DNA of 50,780 bases from Microvirga brassicacearum (GCF_008757455.1 NZ_VCMV01000022.1:13604-64383), one strand, 5' to 3'; counted from the first letter of the stretch, positions 15,687-24,540 are shown. The notes: generated from the letters alone by a model not told the origin. Numbers and translations are program-made.

Positions 15687-15770
15687 CATCTTGAGGAGGT
15701 CACAAGGTGGCCGTCTCGAAAGATACTCCAGTGCTCCCTGGAAACTCAGCATGAGGCTCCGGGAATGGAG
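15687..15770. repeat. Family A palindromic repeat, diverged short copy
   Basis: The element reads from a CATCTTGAGGAGG edge through GTCTCGAAAGAT to CTCAGCATGAGGCTCCGGGA. It matches the copy at 16138-16260 in the same orientation but lacks the middle part. It ends 10 bases before the GIY-YIG start codon. Confidence 0.7.
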
Positions 15771-15780
15771 GCGCGGTGTC

Positions 15781-16095
15781 GTGAACGGTTGCTGGCTCTA
15801 CATCCTGGAATGCTCCGATGGCAGCTATTACGTCGGCACGAGCCGCCGGGACGATCTTGAAACGCGAGTCAGCCAGCACAACCAAGGCACAACGCCCGAC
15901 TATACCTTCAAACGCCGTCCCGTGGCTCTCGTCTATTCCTGTTATTTCGACAAAATCACCGATGCGATCGCTTGCGAGCGACAGGTCAAAGGCTGGTCAC
16001 GGGCCAAGAAGGAAGCCTTGATTAGACGAGATTTCGACGCTCTTCCGGGATTGTCGAAACGTGGTTCGAAGCGCGATCCGATCCCGTCGTCCTGA
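15781..16095 (+). CDS. GIY-YIG family nuclease, small stand-alone form
   Basis: This 104-residue protein starts with GTG and reads VNGCWLYILECSDGSYYVGT. WLYI and YYVG correspond to the GIY and YIG strands, R24/R25-type arginines follow in TSRRDDLETRV, and ALVYSCYFDKITDAIACE (with the metal-binding Glu) and KGWSRAKKEALI complete the URI/UvrC-like catalytic fold. It corresponds to the small UPF0213/YhbQ-like class seen in many copies in rhizobia. An upstream ATG at 15751 lies within a family A repeat, so the GTG is preferred. The gene is flanked on both sides by family A repeats, suggesting it arrived together with them. Confidence 0.88.
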   Translation: MNGCWLYILECSDGSYYVGTSRRDDLETRVSQHNQGTTPDYTFKRRPVALVYSCYFDKITDAIACERQVKGWSRAKKEALIRRDFDALPGLSKRGSKRDPIPSS

Positions 16096-16137
16096 CCCTG
16101 GCCGGAAATTGCCTGCGGCATAAGCGTGTCCGTCTCC

Positions 16138-16260
16138 ACCTCATCCTGAGGAGCAGCCAAAGGCTGCGTCTCGAAGGATCCTCCAGAGACCACTGAAACG
16201 CCTCGTGCTTCGAGACAGGCCTTCGGCCTTCCTCAGCATGAGGCTCCGGGAGCTGGAGCA
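16138..16260. repeat. Family A palindromic repeat, full copy
   Basis: It opens CCTCATCCTGAGGAGCAGCC and contains the hairpin GCAGCCAAAGGCTGC, the motif GTCTCGAAGGATCC, a CTTCGAGACAGG inverted partner and the closing CCTCAGCATGAGG. The inverted ends allow a cruciform or an RNA hairpin. It lies between the convergent GIY-YIG and GNAT genes. Confidence 0.85.
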
Positions 16261-16279
16261 CGGGCCCCAGCCCCAAGGC

Positions 16280-16732
16280 TCAAACAGTCTGGCGGTATTG
16301 CACGAATCCGCTCTGCGCCGCGACCTTGTCGTAGAGCGCCTGCGCGGTCGTGTTGGTTTCGTGGGTATGCCAATAGACGCGGGTGGCGCCTGTGGCCTTG
16401 GCCTGTTCGGCAACGGCCGCGATCAGGGCGCGGCCGACCCCGCGGTTGCGGGCGCTCGCGGAGGCGAACAGATCCTCAAGGTAGCAATAGCTCTCCATCG
16501 CCCAGGTCGAGCGATGGAAGAGGTAATGGACGATGCCGACGATCTCGCCGTCGAGAACCGCCACCAGCCCGTGAACTGGTTCGGTGGGGTCGAGAAGGCG
16601 CGCCCAGGTTTTGTCGGTGATCTCATCCGGAAGGGCCGACTTGTAGAAAGCCAGATAGCCCTGCCACAGAGGGCTCCAGGCGTGACGATCCGAAGGCTCG
16701 AGAGCCCTGATGACGATTTCGTTTTCAGCCAT
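16280..16732 (-). CDS. GNAT family N-acetyltransferase
   Basis: From the ATG at 16732 the protein is 150 residues with a complete GNAT fold. IVIRALEPSDRHAW is the first strand, VLDGEIVGIVHYLFH the central strands, and CYLEDLFASASARNRGVGRALIAAV the acetyl-CoA site (R-N-R-G-V-G-R at about 94-100). YWHTHETNTTAQALYDKVA is the final helix. It transfers an acetyl group to an unidentified amine. It begins 49 bases after glpX on the same strand and may be co-transcribed with it. The slightly longer reading from 16750 is possible. Confidence 0.88.
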   Translation of the reverse strand: MAENEIVIRALEPSDRHAWSPLWQGYLAFYKSALPDEITDKTWARLLDPTEPVHGLVAVLDGEIVGIVHYLFHRSTWAMESYCYLEDLFASASARNRGVGRALIAAVAEQAKATGATRVYWHTHETNTTAQALYDKVAAQSGFVQYRQTV

Positions 16733-16781
16733 GCCCGCCCCCGACGCCACCCATTTTCACGCGATTGAAGAAGGCCCCGAC

Positions 16782-17780
16782 CTAATCGAGGTGGAACTTC
16801 GACAATTCCCGGTGTTCGCCGTAGATGCGGCGGACCGTTCCGGTGGCTGAACGGTAGACGATCGTCTCGGTGGTGATGATCGGACCGCCGAACTTGACGC
16901 CCTTGAGGAGACCGCCATCGGTGACGCCGGTCGCCGCCACGATCACGTCGCCGCGGGCGAGATCGGTCATGTCGTATTTCCGGTTCGGATCGGTCACGCC
17001 CATCTGCAGGGCCCGGGCGCGGGTTTCCTCGGTGTCGAGGATCAGGCGGGCCTGCATCTGGCCGCCGATGCAGCGCAGGGCGCCTGCCGCCAGCACGCCT
17101 TCGGGCGCAGCGCCGATGCCGAGATAGATGTCGATGCCGGTTTCCTGCGGCTGCGTCGTGAAGATGATGCCGGCCACGTCCCCATCCGAGATGAGGCGCA
17201 CGCCCGCGCCGAGCTTGCGGATCGCCGCGATCAGCTCGACGTGGCGCGGGCGGTCGAGCACGAGGGCCGTGAGTTCGTTGACCTTGACGCCCTTGGCCTT
17301 GGCAAGATTGTTGAGGTTCTCCTCCGGCGAGGCATCGAGATCGATGGTGCCCTGCGGATAGCCGGGACCAATGGCGATCTTGTGCATGTAGACGTCGGGA
17401 GCGGCCAGGAGCGTGCCGGATTCCGCCATGGCCATCACCGCGATGGAGCCCGGCATATCCTTGGCGCAGAGGGTCGTGCCTTCCAGCGGGTCGACCGCGA
17501 TGTCGACCTTGGGGCCGTTCTTGTTGCCGACCTTTTCGCCGATGAAGAGCATCGGAGCCTCGTCGCGCTCGCCCTCACCGATCACGACCGTGCCGTCGAT
17601 GGGAAGCTTGTTGAGTTCGCGGCGCATGGCGTCCACGGCGGCTTGGTCGGCGGCCTTCTCATTGCCGCGCCCGCGAAGCCGGGCGGATGCGACTGCGGCG
17701 CGCTCGGTGACGCGCACGAGTTCGAGCGTGAGGATGCGTTCGATGAGTTGGCCCGGTTGGACGGTAATGCCTAGCGACAT
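16782..17780 (-). CDS. glpX: Fructose-1,6-bisphosphatase class II
   Basis: This 332-residue protein carries GlpX family landmarks: RGRGNEKAADQAAVDAMR (about 36-53), GEGERDEAPMLFIGEKVG, VDPLEGTTLCAKDMPGSI (metal-binding DPLEGT) and the late GVTDGGLLKGVKF. It hydrolyses fructose 1,6-bisphosphate to fructose 6-phosphate in gluconeogenesis; related enzymes also act in the Calvin cycle. It follows hom by 80 bases on the same strand, an arrangement common in Hyphomicrobiales (aminotransferase, hom, glpX, recJ). Confidence 0.95.
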   Translation of the reverse strand: MSLGITVQPGQLIERILTLELVRVTERAAVASARLRGRGNEKAADQAAVDAMRRELNKLPIDGTVVIGEGERDEAPMLFIGEKVGNKNGPKVDIAVDPLEGTTLCAKDMPGSIAVMAMAESGTLLAAPDVYMHKIAIGPGYPQGTIDLDASPEENLNNLAKAKGVKVNELTALVLDRPRHVELIAAIRKLGAGVRLISDGDVAGIIFTTQPQETGIDIYLGIGAAPEGVLAAGALRCIGGQMQARLILDTEETRARALQMGVTDPNRKYDMTDLARGDVIVAATGVTDGGLLKGVKFGGPIITTETIVYRSATGTVRRIYGEHRELSKFHLD

Positions 17781-17860
17781 GGACGTGTCGTCTCCCTTGT
17801 GCGTGTGCGAGCTTATCAGCTTTCCACGCTCTGTATGGCGAGCTTTCGGCTCGTTTCGAA

Positions 17861-19183
17861 TTACTCGCGTTCGATCCGGATAACCTGGGGCGGCTCGGCG
17901 ATAAGGCCATCCCCGGAGATCCGTTCGACCGCCGATCGGATAGCCGATTCGGTGGCAGCGTAGGTGATCAGCACCAGCGGCACCGGGGCGCCCGACCGGC
18001 CATGCTTGTCCTGACTGGCCGCTTTCTCGGATCGCTTCTGCAGAATGCTTTCGAGCGAGATTTCCGCCTCGGCCATCCGCATCGCCACGCCCGCGGCGAC
18101 GCCGGGCCGGTCATGGACCGTCAGGCGGATGTAATAGCCGCCCTCATGCCGCTGCATCGGGGCGCGGCTCGCGCGCTCCAGGCGGTCGACGGAGCAGCCG
18201 AAGGGGTGGTGCGCCTTGCCGAGGACCACATCGGCAATATCGGCCACCACCGCCGAGGCGGTCGGATCGCCGCCGGCGCCCGGACCGATGAGCGTGAGTT
18301 CCTTCACGGCATCGGCGTCAATGGTGACCGCGTTGGTAACACCCATCACCTGGGCGATGGCCGAGGATTTCGGCACCATCGTCGGATGGACGCGCTGCTC
18401 GATGCCCATGGCGTTGCGCTCGGCCACGCCCAGAAGCTTGATGCGGAACCCGAGTTCGGACGCCATAGTCAGATCGAGCGGCGTGATCGAGGAGATGCCC
18501 TCCACATAGATTGCCTCGGCGTCGATCTCGGTCTCGAAAGCGATGCTCGTCAGGATGGCGAGCTTGTGGGCGGTATCGAAACCCTCCACGTCGAAGGTCG
18601 GATCGGCCTCCGCGTAGCCCAGGCGCTGCGCATCCTTGAGGCATTCCTGAAAGGTCAGGCCCTCCATCTCCATTCGGGACAGGATGTAGTTGCAGGTGCC
18701 GTTGAGAATTCCGTAAAGCCGCGAGATCGCATTGCCCGGCAAGGCCTCGCGCAGGGTCTTGATGACGGGGATGCCGCCCGCCACCGAAGCCTCGAATGCA
18801 AGCGCGACGCCCTTCTGTTCCGCCAACCGGGCCAGCGCCAGACCGTGCTTGGCGAGCAGGGCCTTGTTCGCCGTGACGACGTGCTTTCCGGCCGTGAGCG
18901 CCGTCTCGACGATCTCGCGGGCGGTGCCTTCCGACCCTCCCACCAACTCGACGACGCAATCGACCTCGTCCGAGGTGGCAAGCGCCAGCGGATCGTCGAA
19001 CCAGCGGTAGGTCGAAAGGTCGAAACCGCGATCCTTCGTCCGGTCGCGCGCGGAAATCGCCGTGACCTGCACCGAGCGTCCATGGCGCTGCGTCAAGATC
19101 TCGTTGCGGCGAGCCAGGATCTGGATGACCGATGCGCCAACCGTGCCGAGGCCGGCAATGCCGACCCGTAAAGGACGTGTCAC
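17861..19183 (-). CDS. hom: Homoserine dehydrogenase
   Basis: This 440-residue protein starts MTRPLRVGIAGLGTVGASVI with a Rossmann GxGxxG NAD(P)-binding site. CVVELVGGSEGTAREIV and TANKALLAKHG follow, then the substrate domain with NGTCNYILSRMEMEGLTF and AEADPTFDVEGFDTAHK, and a C-terminal ACT domain (YYIRLTVHDRPGVAAGVA) for feedback control, probably by threonine. It reduces aspartate semialdehyde to homoserine on the way to threonine and methionine. The start codon is GTG, with AAGGAG about nine bases upstream. It follows the aminotransferase gene by 72 bases. Confidence 0.96.
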   Translation of the reverse strand: MTRPLRVGIAGLGTVGASVIQILARRNEILTQRHGRSVQVTAISARDRTKDRGFDLSTYRWFDDPLALATSDEVDCVVELVGGSEGTAREIVETALTAGKHVVTANKALLAKHGLALARLAEQKGVALAFEASVAGGIPVIKTLREALPGNAISRLYGILNGTCNYILSRMEMEGLTFQECLKDAQRLGYAEADPTFDVEGFDTAHKLAILTSIAFETEIDAEAIYVEGISSITPLDLTMASELGFRIKLLGVAERNAMGIEQRVHPTMVPKSSAIAQVMGVTNAVTIDADAVKELTLIGPGAGGDPTASAVVADIADVVLGKAHHPFGCSVDRLERASRAPMQRHEGGYYIRLTVHDRPGVAAGVAMRMAEAEISLESILQKRSEKAASQDKHGRSGAPVPLVLITYAATESAIRSAVERISGDGLIAEPPQVIRIERE

Positions 19184-19255
19184 GGAGGAGAGCTCCTTTG
19201 CAAAATGGCGTTGCTCTTTACGAGAACGAGGCGCGGCTGTCCATGCGGAGCCCGT

Positions 19256-20476
19256 CTACCCGGCCCGGGTCAGCGGCACCACGTTGTGCAAGGTCGCGTC
19301 GGCGCCGTCGAAGAACTTGCGGATGTTCCGGGCCGCCTGCCGGATCCGTTGTTCGTTTTCGACCATGGCGATGCGCACGTAATCGTCGCCGAATTCGCCA
19401 AAGCCGATCCCTGGTGCGACCGCCACATCGGCCTTCTCGACCAGAAGCTTGGAAAATTCGAGGCTGCCGAGGGGGCGGAATTTTTCCGGGATCGGCACCC
19501 AGGCGAACATCGATGCGGTCGGCGCGGGGATTGCCCAGCCGGCTTTTCCGAACGAATCGATGAGCACGTCCCGGCGGCGCTTGTAGGTGGCGCGCATCTC
19601 GCGGATGCAATCATCCGGGCCGTTCAGGGCCGCGGTCGCGGCGACCTGGACGGGCGTGAAAGCGCCGTAATCGAGATAGGATTTCACCCGCGCGAGGGCC
19701 GCGAGCAGCCGCTCGTTGCCGACCGCAAAGCCGATCCGCCAACCGGCCATGGAAAAGGTCTTCGACATCGAGGTGAATTCCACCGCCACGTCGATCGCGC
19801 CCGGCACCTGCAGGATCGATGGCGGGGGGTTGGCGTCGTCGAAATAGACTTCCGAATAGGCGAGATCGGACAACAGGATCAACTCGTGCTTCTTCGCGAA
19901 GGCGACGAGATCGCGGTAGAAATCGAGCGAAGCCACATAGGCGGTCGGGTTCGACGGATAACAGACCACGAGCGCGACGGGTTTCGGGATCGAATGGGCG
20001 ACCGCCCGCTCGGCGGCCGGGAAGAAGGCCGGCGTCGGCTCGGCGGGAACCGAGCGGATGACGCCCCCCGCCATCAGGAACCCGAAGGCGTGGATCGGGT
20101 AGCTCGGGTTCGGGACCAGCACCACATCGCCGGGCGCGGTGATGGCCTGCGCCATGTTGGCAAAGCCTTCCTTCGAGCCCAAAGTCGCCACCACCTGGGT
20201 GTCGGGATTGAGCTTCACCCCGAAGCGGCGCTCGTAATATCCGGCCTGCGCCCGGCGCAGACCGGTGATGCCCTTTGATGCCGAATAGCGGTCGGTGCGC
20301 GGTTTGCCGACGGTTTCCACCAGCTTGTCGATCACGTGCTTCGGAGCCGGGAGATCGGGATTGCCCATGCCGAGATCGACGATGTCGGCCCCACCCGCCC
20401 GCGCCGCCGCCTTGATGCGATTGAGCTGCTCGAAAACATAAGGCGGGAGTCGCTTGATGCGGTGGAAATCCGACAT
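19256..20476 (-). CDS. Class I/II aminotransferase (LL-DAP aminotransferase/AlaC-like)
   Basis: This 406-residue PLP enzyme begins MSDFHRIKRLPPYVFEQLNR. It shows DLGMGNPDLPAPKHV (34-48), ASKGITGLRRAQAGYYERRF, CYPSNPTAYVAS and the PLP lysine in SMSKTFSMAGWRIGFA. Proteins of this wording next to hom are usually annotated as LL-diaminopimelate aminotransferase, but many behave as alanine aminotransferases (AlaC type); the sequence does not settle which. It leads a likely aminotransferase-hom-glpX operon. The ATG at 20476 matches family starts. Confidence 0.88.
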   Translation of the reverse strand: MSDFHRIKRLPPYVFEQLNRIKAAARAGGADIVDLGMGNPDLPAPKHVIDKLVETVGKPRTDRYSASKGITGLRRAQAGYYERRFGVKLNPDTQVVATLGSKEGFANMAQAITAPGDVVLVPNPSYPIHAFGFLMAGGVIRSVPAEPTPAFFPAAERAVAHSIPKPVALVVCYPSNPTAYVASLDFYRDLVAFAKKHELILLSDLAYSEVYFDDANPPPSILQVPGAIDVAVEFTSMSKTFSMAGWRIGFAVGNERLLAALARVKSYLDYGAFTPVQVAATAALNGPDDCIREMRATYKRRRDVLIDSFGKAGWAIPAPTASMFAWVPIPEKFRPLGSLEFSKLLVEKADVAVAPGIGFGEFGDDYVRIAMVENEQRIRQAARNIRKFFDGADATLHNVVPLTRAG

Positions 20477-20512
20477 GGTCTGTCCTTGCAGTCTGATGAG
20501 GCGAAGCGGTCG

Positions 20513-20908
20513 TCAGGGCGTTTTGGATTTGCCCGCAGGCTTTGGGGCGGCAGCCGGGCTCGCGACGGGCGGCGGTGGCGGGGTGCCGCCAAGGGTTGCG
20601 GCAGCGGTTCCCGCAGCAAGACTGCGCGCCCGCGCGGCATCGAGTTCGGCCTCGGCCGCCTTCACTTCGGCCGCTGTCCGGGCGCTGGTGGCCCGTCCAG
20701 GATCGGAGGTGCCGATCGTCATATAGTCCAGCGATTGGGGGCGCGACTGCGCCACGAAATCGGGCCTGGGCGCGACGGTGGGTCCGAGGCCGCTGGAGGC
20801 CAGAAATTCCCCTGTCGGGTTGGCGCTGGAGCATGCGGACAGACCGGCGGCCAGGAAGACCACGCCCAGGAAGGCGGCTCGGCGGCTCGCTGCCGTTGAA
20901 AAATTCAT
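20513..20908 (-). CDS. Small putative lipoprotein, Pro/Ala-rich
   Basis: From the ATG at 20908 this is a 131-residue protein with a signal segment (AAFLGVVFLAAGLSACSS). The lipobox LSAC puts the lipid-modified cysteine at about residue 26. A short soluble part with a predicted helix ([20 protein letters not shown]) and a Pro/Ala/Lys-rich tail follow. It should be anchored in the inner or outer membrane. It lies just upstream of the aminotransferase gene on the same strand (36 bases) and is divergent from phaC. I do not recognise a named family. Confidence 0.8.
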   Translation of the reverse strand: MNFSTAASRRAAFLGVVFLAAGLSACSSANPTGEFLASSGLGPTVAPRPDFVAQSRPQSLDYMTIGTSDPGRATSARTAAEVKAAEAELDAARARSLAAGTAAATLGGTPPPPPVASPAAAPKPAGKSKTP

Positions 20909-21020
20909 TTTGATCCCAAGAACTAATGACATTGCGCTGGCATGTATGATGCCTCAATCGCTAAAATGTCGGAAATGCGGCGCATGAGCAATGGCCGCAG
21001 GACCTGACGGAGGCCGCCTG

Positions 21021-22826
21021 ATGGACAAACCGCCCGGAACCGAGCAACCCCGCCTGGCCTCCCCTGACTTCGATGAGCTCTCCCGAAATCTCGCGCTGTT
21101 TCTCGAAGGCGCCGGCAAGGCCACCGCTGCCTATTTCAAGCCCTCCAACGGGGCCGCCGCAAAATCGAGTTTTGCCGATGAGGCGGCGGAGGCGGTGAAG
21201 ACGTTCGGTCATGTGGCCGAATCGTGGATGGTCGATCCGCAGAAGACGCTGGAAGCGCAGACCAGGCTCGGAACCCAGTTTCTCGAACTCTGGACCGCCA
21301 CGTTGAAACGCGCCCAAGGGGAGACGAGTGACCCGGTGGCGATGCCCGAGTTGAAAGATGCGCGGTTCCAGGATCCGGAATGGTCCCAGAATCCGGTCTT
21401 CGACTTCTTGAAGCAGGCCTACCTGATCACGTCGCGCTGGGCCGAGGATGTAGTGGAAGGCGCCGAACATGTGGATGAGACCACGAAACAGAAGGCGCGT
21501 TTCTACCTGAAGCAGCTCTCGAGCGCGCTGTCGCCGTCGAATTTCCTGCTCACCAACCCTGAACTGATCCGGGAAACCATCCAGCATAACGGCGCCAATC
21601 TGGTGCGTGGCGTCGCCATGCTGGCGGAAGATATCGAGGCCGGCGGCGGCGAGCTGCGCATCCGCCAATCGGATCCCAGTTTTTTCAAGGTCGGGCAGAA
21701 CATCGCCGCCACTCCCGGAAAGGTGGTTTACCGCAACGACCTGATGGAGTTGATCCAATACACGCCGACGACCGATACAGTGATCAAGCGCCCCTTGCTG
21801 ATCGTGCCGCCGTGGATCAACAAATTTTACGTGCTCGACCTCAATCCGGAAAAGAGCTTCATCCGCTGGGCGGTGTCGCAGGGATTGACGGTATTCTGCA
21901 TCTCGTGGGTCAACCCGCAGGCGAGGCACGCGGAAAAGAATTTCGAACATTACATGCGCGAGGGCATCTTCGCCGCGCTGGATGCGATCGAGGAGAGCAT
22001 CGGCGAGAAAAAGGTCACGGCGGTAGGCTATTGCGTCGGCGGAACGCTGCTCGCAACCACCCTCGCCTTCATGGCGGCAAAACGCGACAAGCGGATTGAA
22101 AGCGCCACCCTTTTCACCGCGCAGGTGGATTTCACCTATTCGGGCGACCTCAAGATCTTTGCCGATGCGGAGCAGATCGGCATGCTCGAAAAGACCATGA
22201 AGAAACGCGGCTATCTCGAGGGCAGCCACATGGCGAATGCCTTCAACATGCTGCGGCCGAACGACTTGATCTGGCCTTACGTGGTCAACGTCTACATGAA
22301 GGGGAAAGCGCCCTTCCCGTTCGATCTGCTCTATTGGAACTCGGATTCCACGCGCATGCCGGCCGCCAACCACGCCTTCTATCTGCGCAATTGCTACCTC
22401 GAAAACAAACTTGCCAAAGGCGAACTCGAAATCGGCGGCGTGCTGCTGGACCTGAAGAAGATCAAGGTGCCGATTTTCAACCTGGCAACCCGGGAGGACC
22501 ACATCGCGCCGGCAAAATCGGTCTTCCACGGCTCGAAGATTTTCGGCGGCCCGGTCGATTTCGTGCTGGCCGGCTCCGGTCACATCGCCGGTGTCGTCAA
22601 TCCCGTGGCGAAGCCCAAATACCAATACTGGACGGGCGGCCCGGTGGAGGGCGAGCTGGCCGACTGGATGGCGGGCGCGAAGGAAACCGAGGGGACCTGG
22701 TGGCCATACTGGTTTTCCTGGGTCGAGAAACAGGCGCCCAAGCGCGTCCCCGCGCGCGATCCTGCGGCCGGAAAACTTGCGCCCCTCGCCGAGGCACCCG
22801 GCACATATGTGCTCGAACGCGCCTGA
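21021..22826 (+). CDS. phaC: Class I poly(3-hydroxyalkanoate) synthase
   Basis: From the ATG at 21021, which is preceded by GGAGG, the protein is 601 residues. The N-terminal PhaC region includes NPVFDFLKQAYLITSRWAED. The alpha/beta hydrolase core carries LIVPPWINKFYVLDLNPEKS, FCISWVNP and the lipase-like box GYCVGG with nucleophile C338. Late motifs REDHIAPAKS and GSGHIAGVVNP supply the catalytic Asp and His. It polymerises (R)-3-hydroxyacyl-CoA into PHA granules. An upstream in-frame ATG at 20991 is possible but less well placed. No phaA, phaB, phaR or phasin gene is adjacent. A bidirectional terminator follows about 125 bases downstream. Confidence 0.96.
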   Translation: MDKPPGTEQPRLASPDFDELSRNLALFLEGAGKATAAYFKPSNGAAAKSSFADEAAEAVKTFGHVAESWMVDPQKTLEAQTRLGTQFLELWTATLKRAQGETSDPVAMPELKDARFQDPEWSQNPVFDFLKQAYLITSRWAEDVVEGAEHVDETTKQKARFYLKQLSSALSPSNFLLTNPELIRETIQHNGANLVRGVAMLAEDIEAGGGELRIRQSDPSFFKVGQNIAATPGKVVYRNDLMELIQYTPTTDTVIKRPLLIVPPWINKFYVLDLNPEKSFIRWAVSQGLTVFCISWVNPQARHAEKNFEHYMREGIFAALDAIEESIGEKKVTAVGYCVGGTLLATTLAFMAAKRDKRIESATLFTAQVDFTYSGDLKIFADAEQIGMLEKTMKKRGYLEGSHMANAFNMLRPNDLIWPYVVNVYMKGKAPFPFDLLYWNSDSTRMPAANHAFYLRNCYLENKLAKGELEIGGVLLDLKKIKVPIFNLATREDHIAPAKSVFHGSKIFGGPVDFVLAGSGHIAGVVNPVAKPKYQYWTGGPVEGELADWMAGAKETEGTWWPYWFSWVEKQAPKRVPARDPAAGKLAPLAEAPGTYVLERA

Positions 22827-22850
22827 TCGCCTGCTGAATCCTGCACCGAG

Positions 22851-22916
22851 CGGCTAAAGGCTCGGGTCTCAGCTCATCCCGAGAACGACCGTTAGGCCTT
22901 CCTCCGCGTGAGGTTT
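22851..22916. repeat. Degenerate family A repeat after phaC
   Basis: The pieces GGGTCTCAGCTCATCCCGAGAACGA and TTAGGCCTTCCTCCGCGTGAGG recall the ends of family A copies elsewhere, with many changes. It lies between the phaC stop and the terminator. Confidence 0.4.
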
Positions 22917-22951
22917 CGCGACAGCGTTGCACACTGATCGGCATGCAAATA

Positions 22952-22978
22952 AAAAGGCCGGCGCAAAGCCGGCCTTTT
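22952..22978. terminator. Bidirectional rho-independent terminator (phaC / fadL)
   Basis: An 11-base perfect stem AAAAGGCCGGC/GCCGGCCTTTT encloses the loop GCAAA, with T-rich and A-rich flanks, so it can stop transcription from either side. It sits between the convergent phaC and FadL-type porin genes, 22 bases past the porin stop. Confidence 0.9.
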
Positions 22979-23000
22979 ATTAAGGATGCAGGAAAGGCAT

Positions 23001-24320
23001 TCAGTATTTGCGAACGATCGGCGCCGGGATGGCCACGGCGGGATTGTCCCAACGATATTTGACCGCCGCCGAGATGATATCGACCGACGAATCCACGTTT
23101 GCGGCGAGCACCACGCCACGGGTCGGGAAGAGCGGATTGCCCGGTGCGATGTTGATGTCGGTGTTTCCGACCGAGAAAATGTGGGTGTAGGCCAGATCGA
23201 AGGAAAGTTGATCGCTCCAGTTATAGGTCGTGCCGAGCGAGACCCAGACACGATCGGAATCGGGCAGACGCGGGCTGCGCGTCTCGAGTTCGATCGGCGA
23301 GATCTCATAACCGAGGCCGGCGCGCACCTTCCAGGCGTTGTTCACCCGGTATTCGCCACCGACCGAGAAGAACCAGCCATCCTCATAATCGAGCGGAAGA
23401 TAGGGCGATGAGGCCAGAAGCGTGCCGGTCGCCTGGTTCATGACGCGCGGGAATCCGAGGCGGCTCCAGTTGGTCCACTCGGCCGTGCCGTGAAGCGTGA
23501 AGGCTTCGCCGACCTGTTGGCTGATGCCGACCGAGACCGATTCCGGCAGCACAAGATGCGCCTTGATGGGAACGCCGAAATACTGGAACGACCCTTCGAG
23601 ATCGTGCTCGACCGCGGAGCGGAAACCGACACCGATCGACGTGCCGGCGAACGGCGTCAGGGTGGCGCCAAGCGAGTAGCCGAAGCCGTAGCTGTCGCCT
23701 TCGAGACCGGCGCTTGCGGCGAACGGCGATGGGTTTGCGGGTGACGGGCCGATGGCCGAGAAGTAGCGCACCTTGAGATATTGCGCACGCACGCCCGCGC
23801 CGACCGACAGCCAATCGTTGACCTTGTAGCCGATGGTCGGCATCGCCTCGAGGGAGAAGATCGAGGTCGTGCGGGCATAAAGCTGACCGGCCCAGATTTC
23901 TCTCGGCTTGGTCGCGAGGCCGTAAGGCGCGCCGCTGTAGAGACCGATCCAGAGACGATCGTTCACCTGGTAGCTGGTGTAGCTCGCCGGCACGAGCGCA
24001 TCGAGACCGATATCCCCCGATGGGCCGAGTCCGGCGAGACCCGCCGGGATCGTAAAGACCGGATTGATCTTCGATTCCGGGATGATGGCGGTGGCGTGAA
24101 ACTCGGCTTGGAAACCGGGCGCCATGGTAATCGTCGCCGGGTTCCAGTACATCGACGAGACGCCACCCGAGCCGGATGCGACGCCGGCGAAAGACAGGCC
24201 CTGCCCGGTGGCGCTCTGCTCACGAAGAGCGAAGGCGCCAGCCTGAGCGCCGCCCTGGGCGGCTATGAGAGCTGCAACGGAGATTGCAGCCAAGGTCGCG
24301 GAACGGGTCAAATGGCGCAT
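23001..24320 (-). CDS. FadL/OMPP1/TodX-type outer membrane transport protein
   Basis: From the ATG at 24320 the protein is 439 residues. A signal peptide (MRHLTRSATLAAISVAALIA, cleavage after about AQAGA) precedes GAFALREQSATGQGLSFAG, the N-terminal hatch motif of the FadL family. SSMYWNPATIT (the NPA element) follows, then alternating beta strands to a C-terminal aromatic-rich end (KYRWDNPAV...RKY). These are monomeric beta-barrels that take up long-chain fatty acids or other hydrophobic compounds across the outer membrane. An upstream start at 24383 would displace the signal peptide. It is a single gene, divergent from the FAH-family hydrolase, with a strong palindrome in the shared upstream region. 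Confidence 0.92.
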   Translation of the reverse strand: MRHLTRSATLAAISVAALIAAQGGAQAGAFALREQSATGQGLSFAGVASGSGGVSSMYWNPATITMAPGFQAEFHATAIIPESKINPVFTIPAGLAGLGPSGDIGLDALVPASYTSYQVNDRLWIGLYSGAPYGLATKPREIWAGQLYARTTSIFSLEAMPTIGYKVNDWLSVGAGVRAQYLKVRYFSAIGPSPANPSPFAASAGLEGDSYGFGYSLGATLTPFAGTSIGVGFRSAVEHDLEGSFQYFGVPIKAHLVLPESVSVGISQQVGEAFTLHGTAEWTNWSRLGFPRVMNQATGTLLASSPYLPLDYEDGWFFSVGGEYRVNNAWKVRAGLGYEISPIELETRSPRLPDSDRVWVSLGTTYNWSDQLSFDLAYTHIFSVGNTDINIAPGNPLFPTRGVVLAANVDSSVDIISAAVKYRWDNPAVAIPAPIVRKY

Positions 24321-24522
24321 GAAATTTCCTGCCCTCGGGACTAGCATTCTTTTCGCGGCGGACGAATCCGCCTCTCGGGACACTCTGCCGTTGCTTCATT
24401 TTGGTCGCAATCGGTTAATGACAGCCTTCGCGCCCGTGGTGCCGGCCCACGCCCTTAACGGCAAGACTTCAGATTACTTTCGATTGAGCCCACGGATATT
24501 TGAAAACTCCGGGAATCCCAGA

Positions 24523-24540
24523 TAGTTCACATGTAAACTA
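24523..24540. promoter_or_regulatory. 18-base palindrome in the fadL/FAH divergent region
   Basis: TAGTTCACATGTAAACTA equals its reverse complement except for one mismatched pair, with a perfect ACATGT core. It lies 203 bases before the porin start and 171 bases before the hydrolase start, in the AT-richer part of a roughly 390-base gap (24321-24710) that holds no gene. The form suits a TetR- or GntR-type operator; the regulator is not in the window. Confidence 0.5.

Noticed and set aside
20961..22625. A 554-codon open frame antisense to phaC
   Set aside because: It mirrors the codon pattern of phaC and shows no recognisable domains; phaC is certain.
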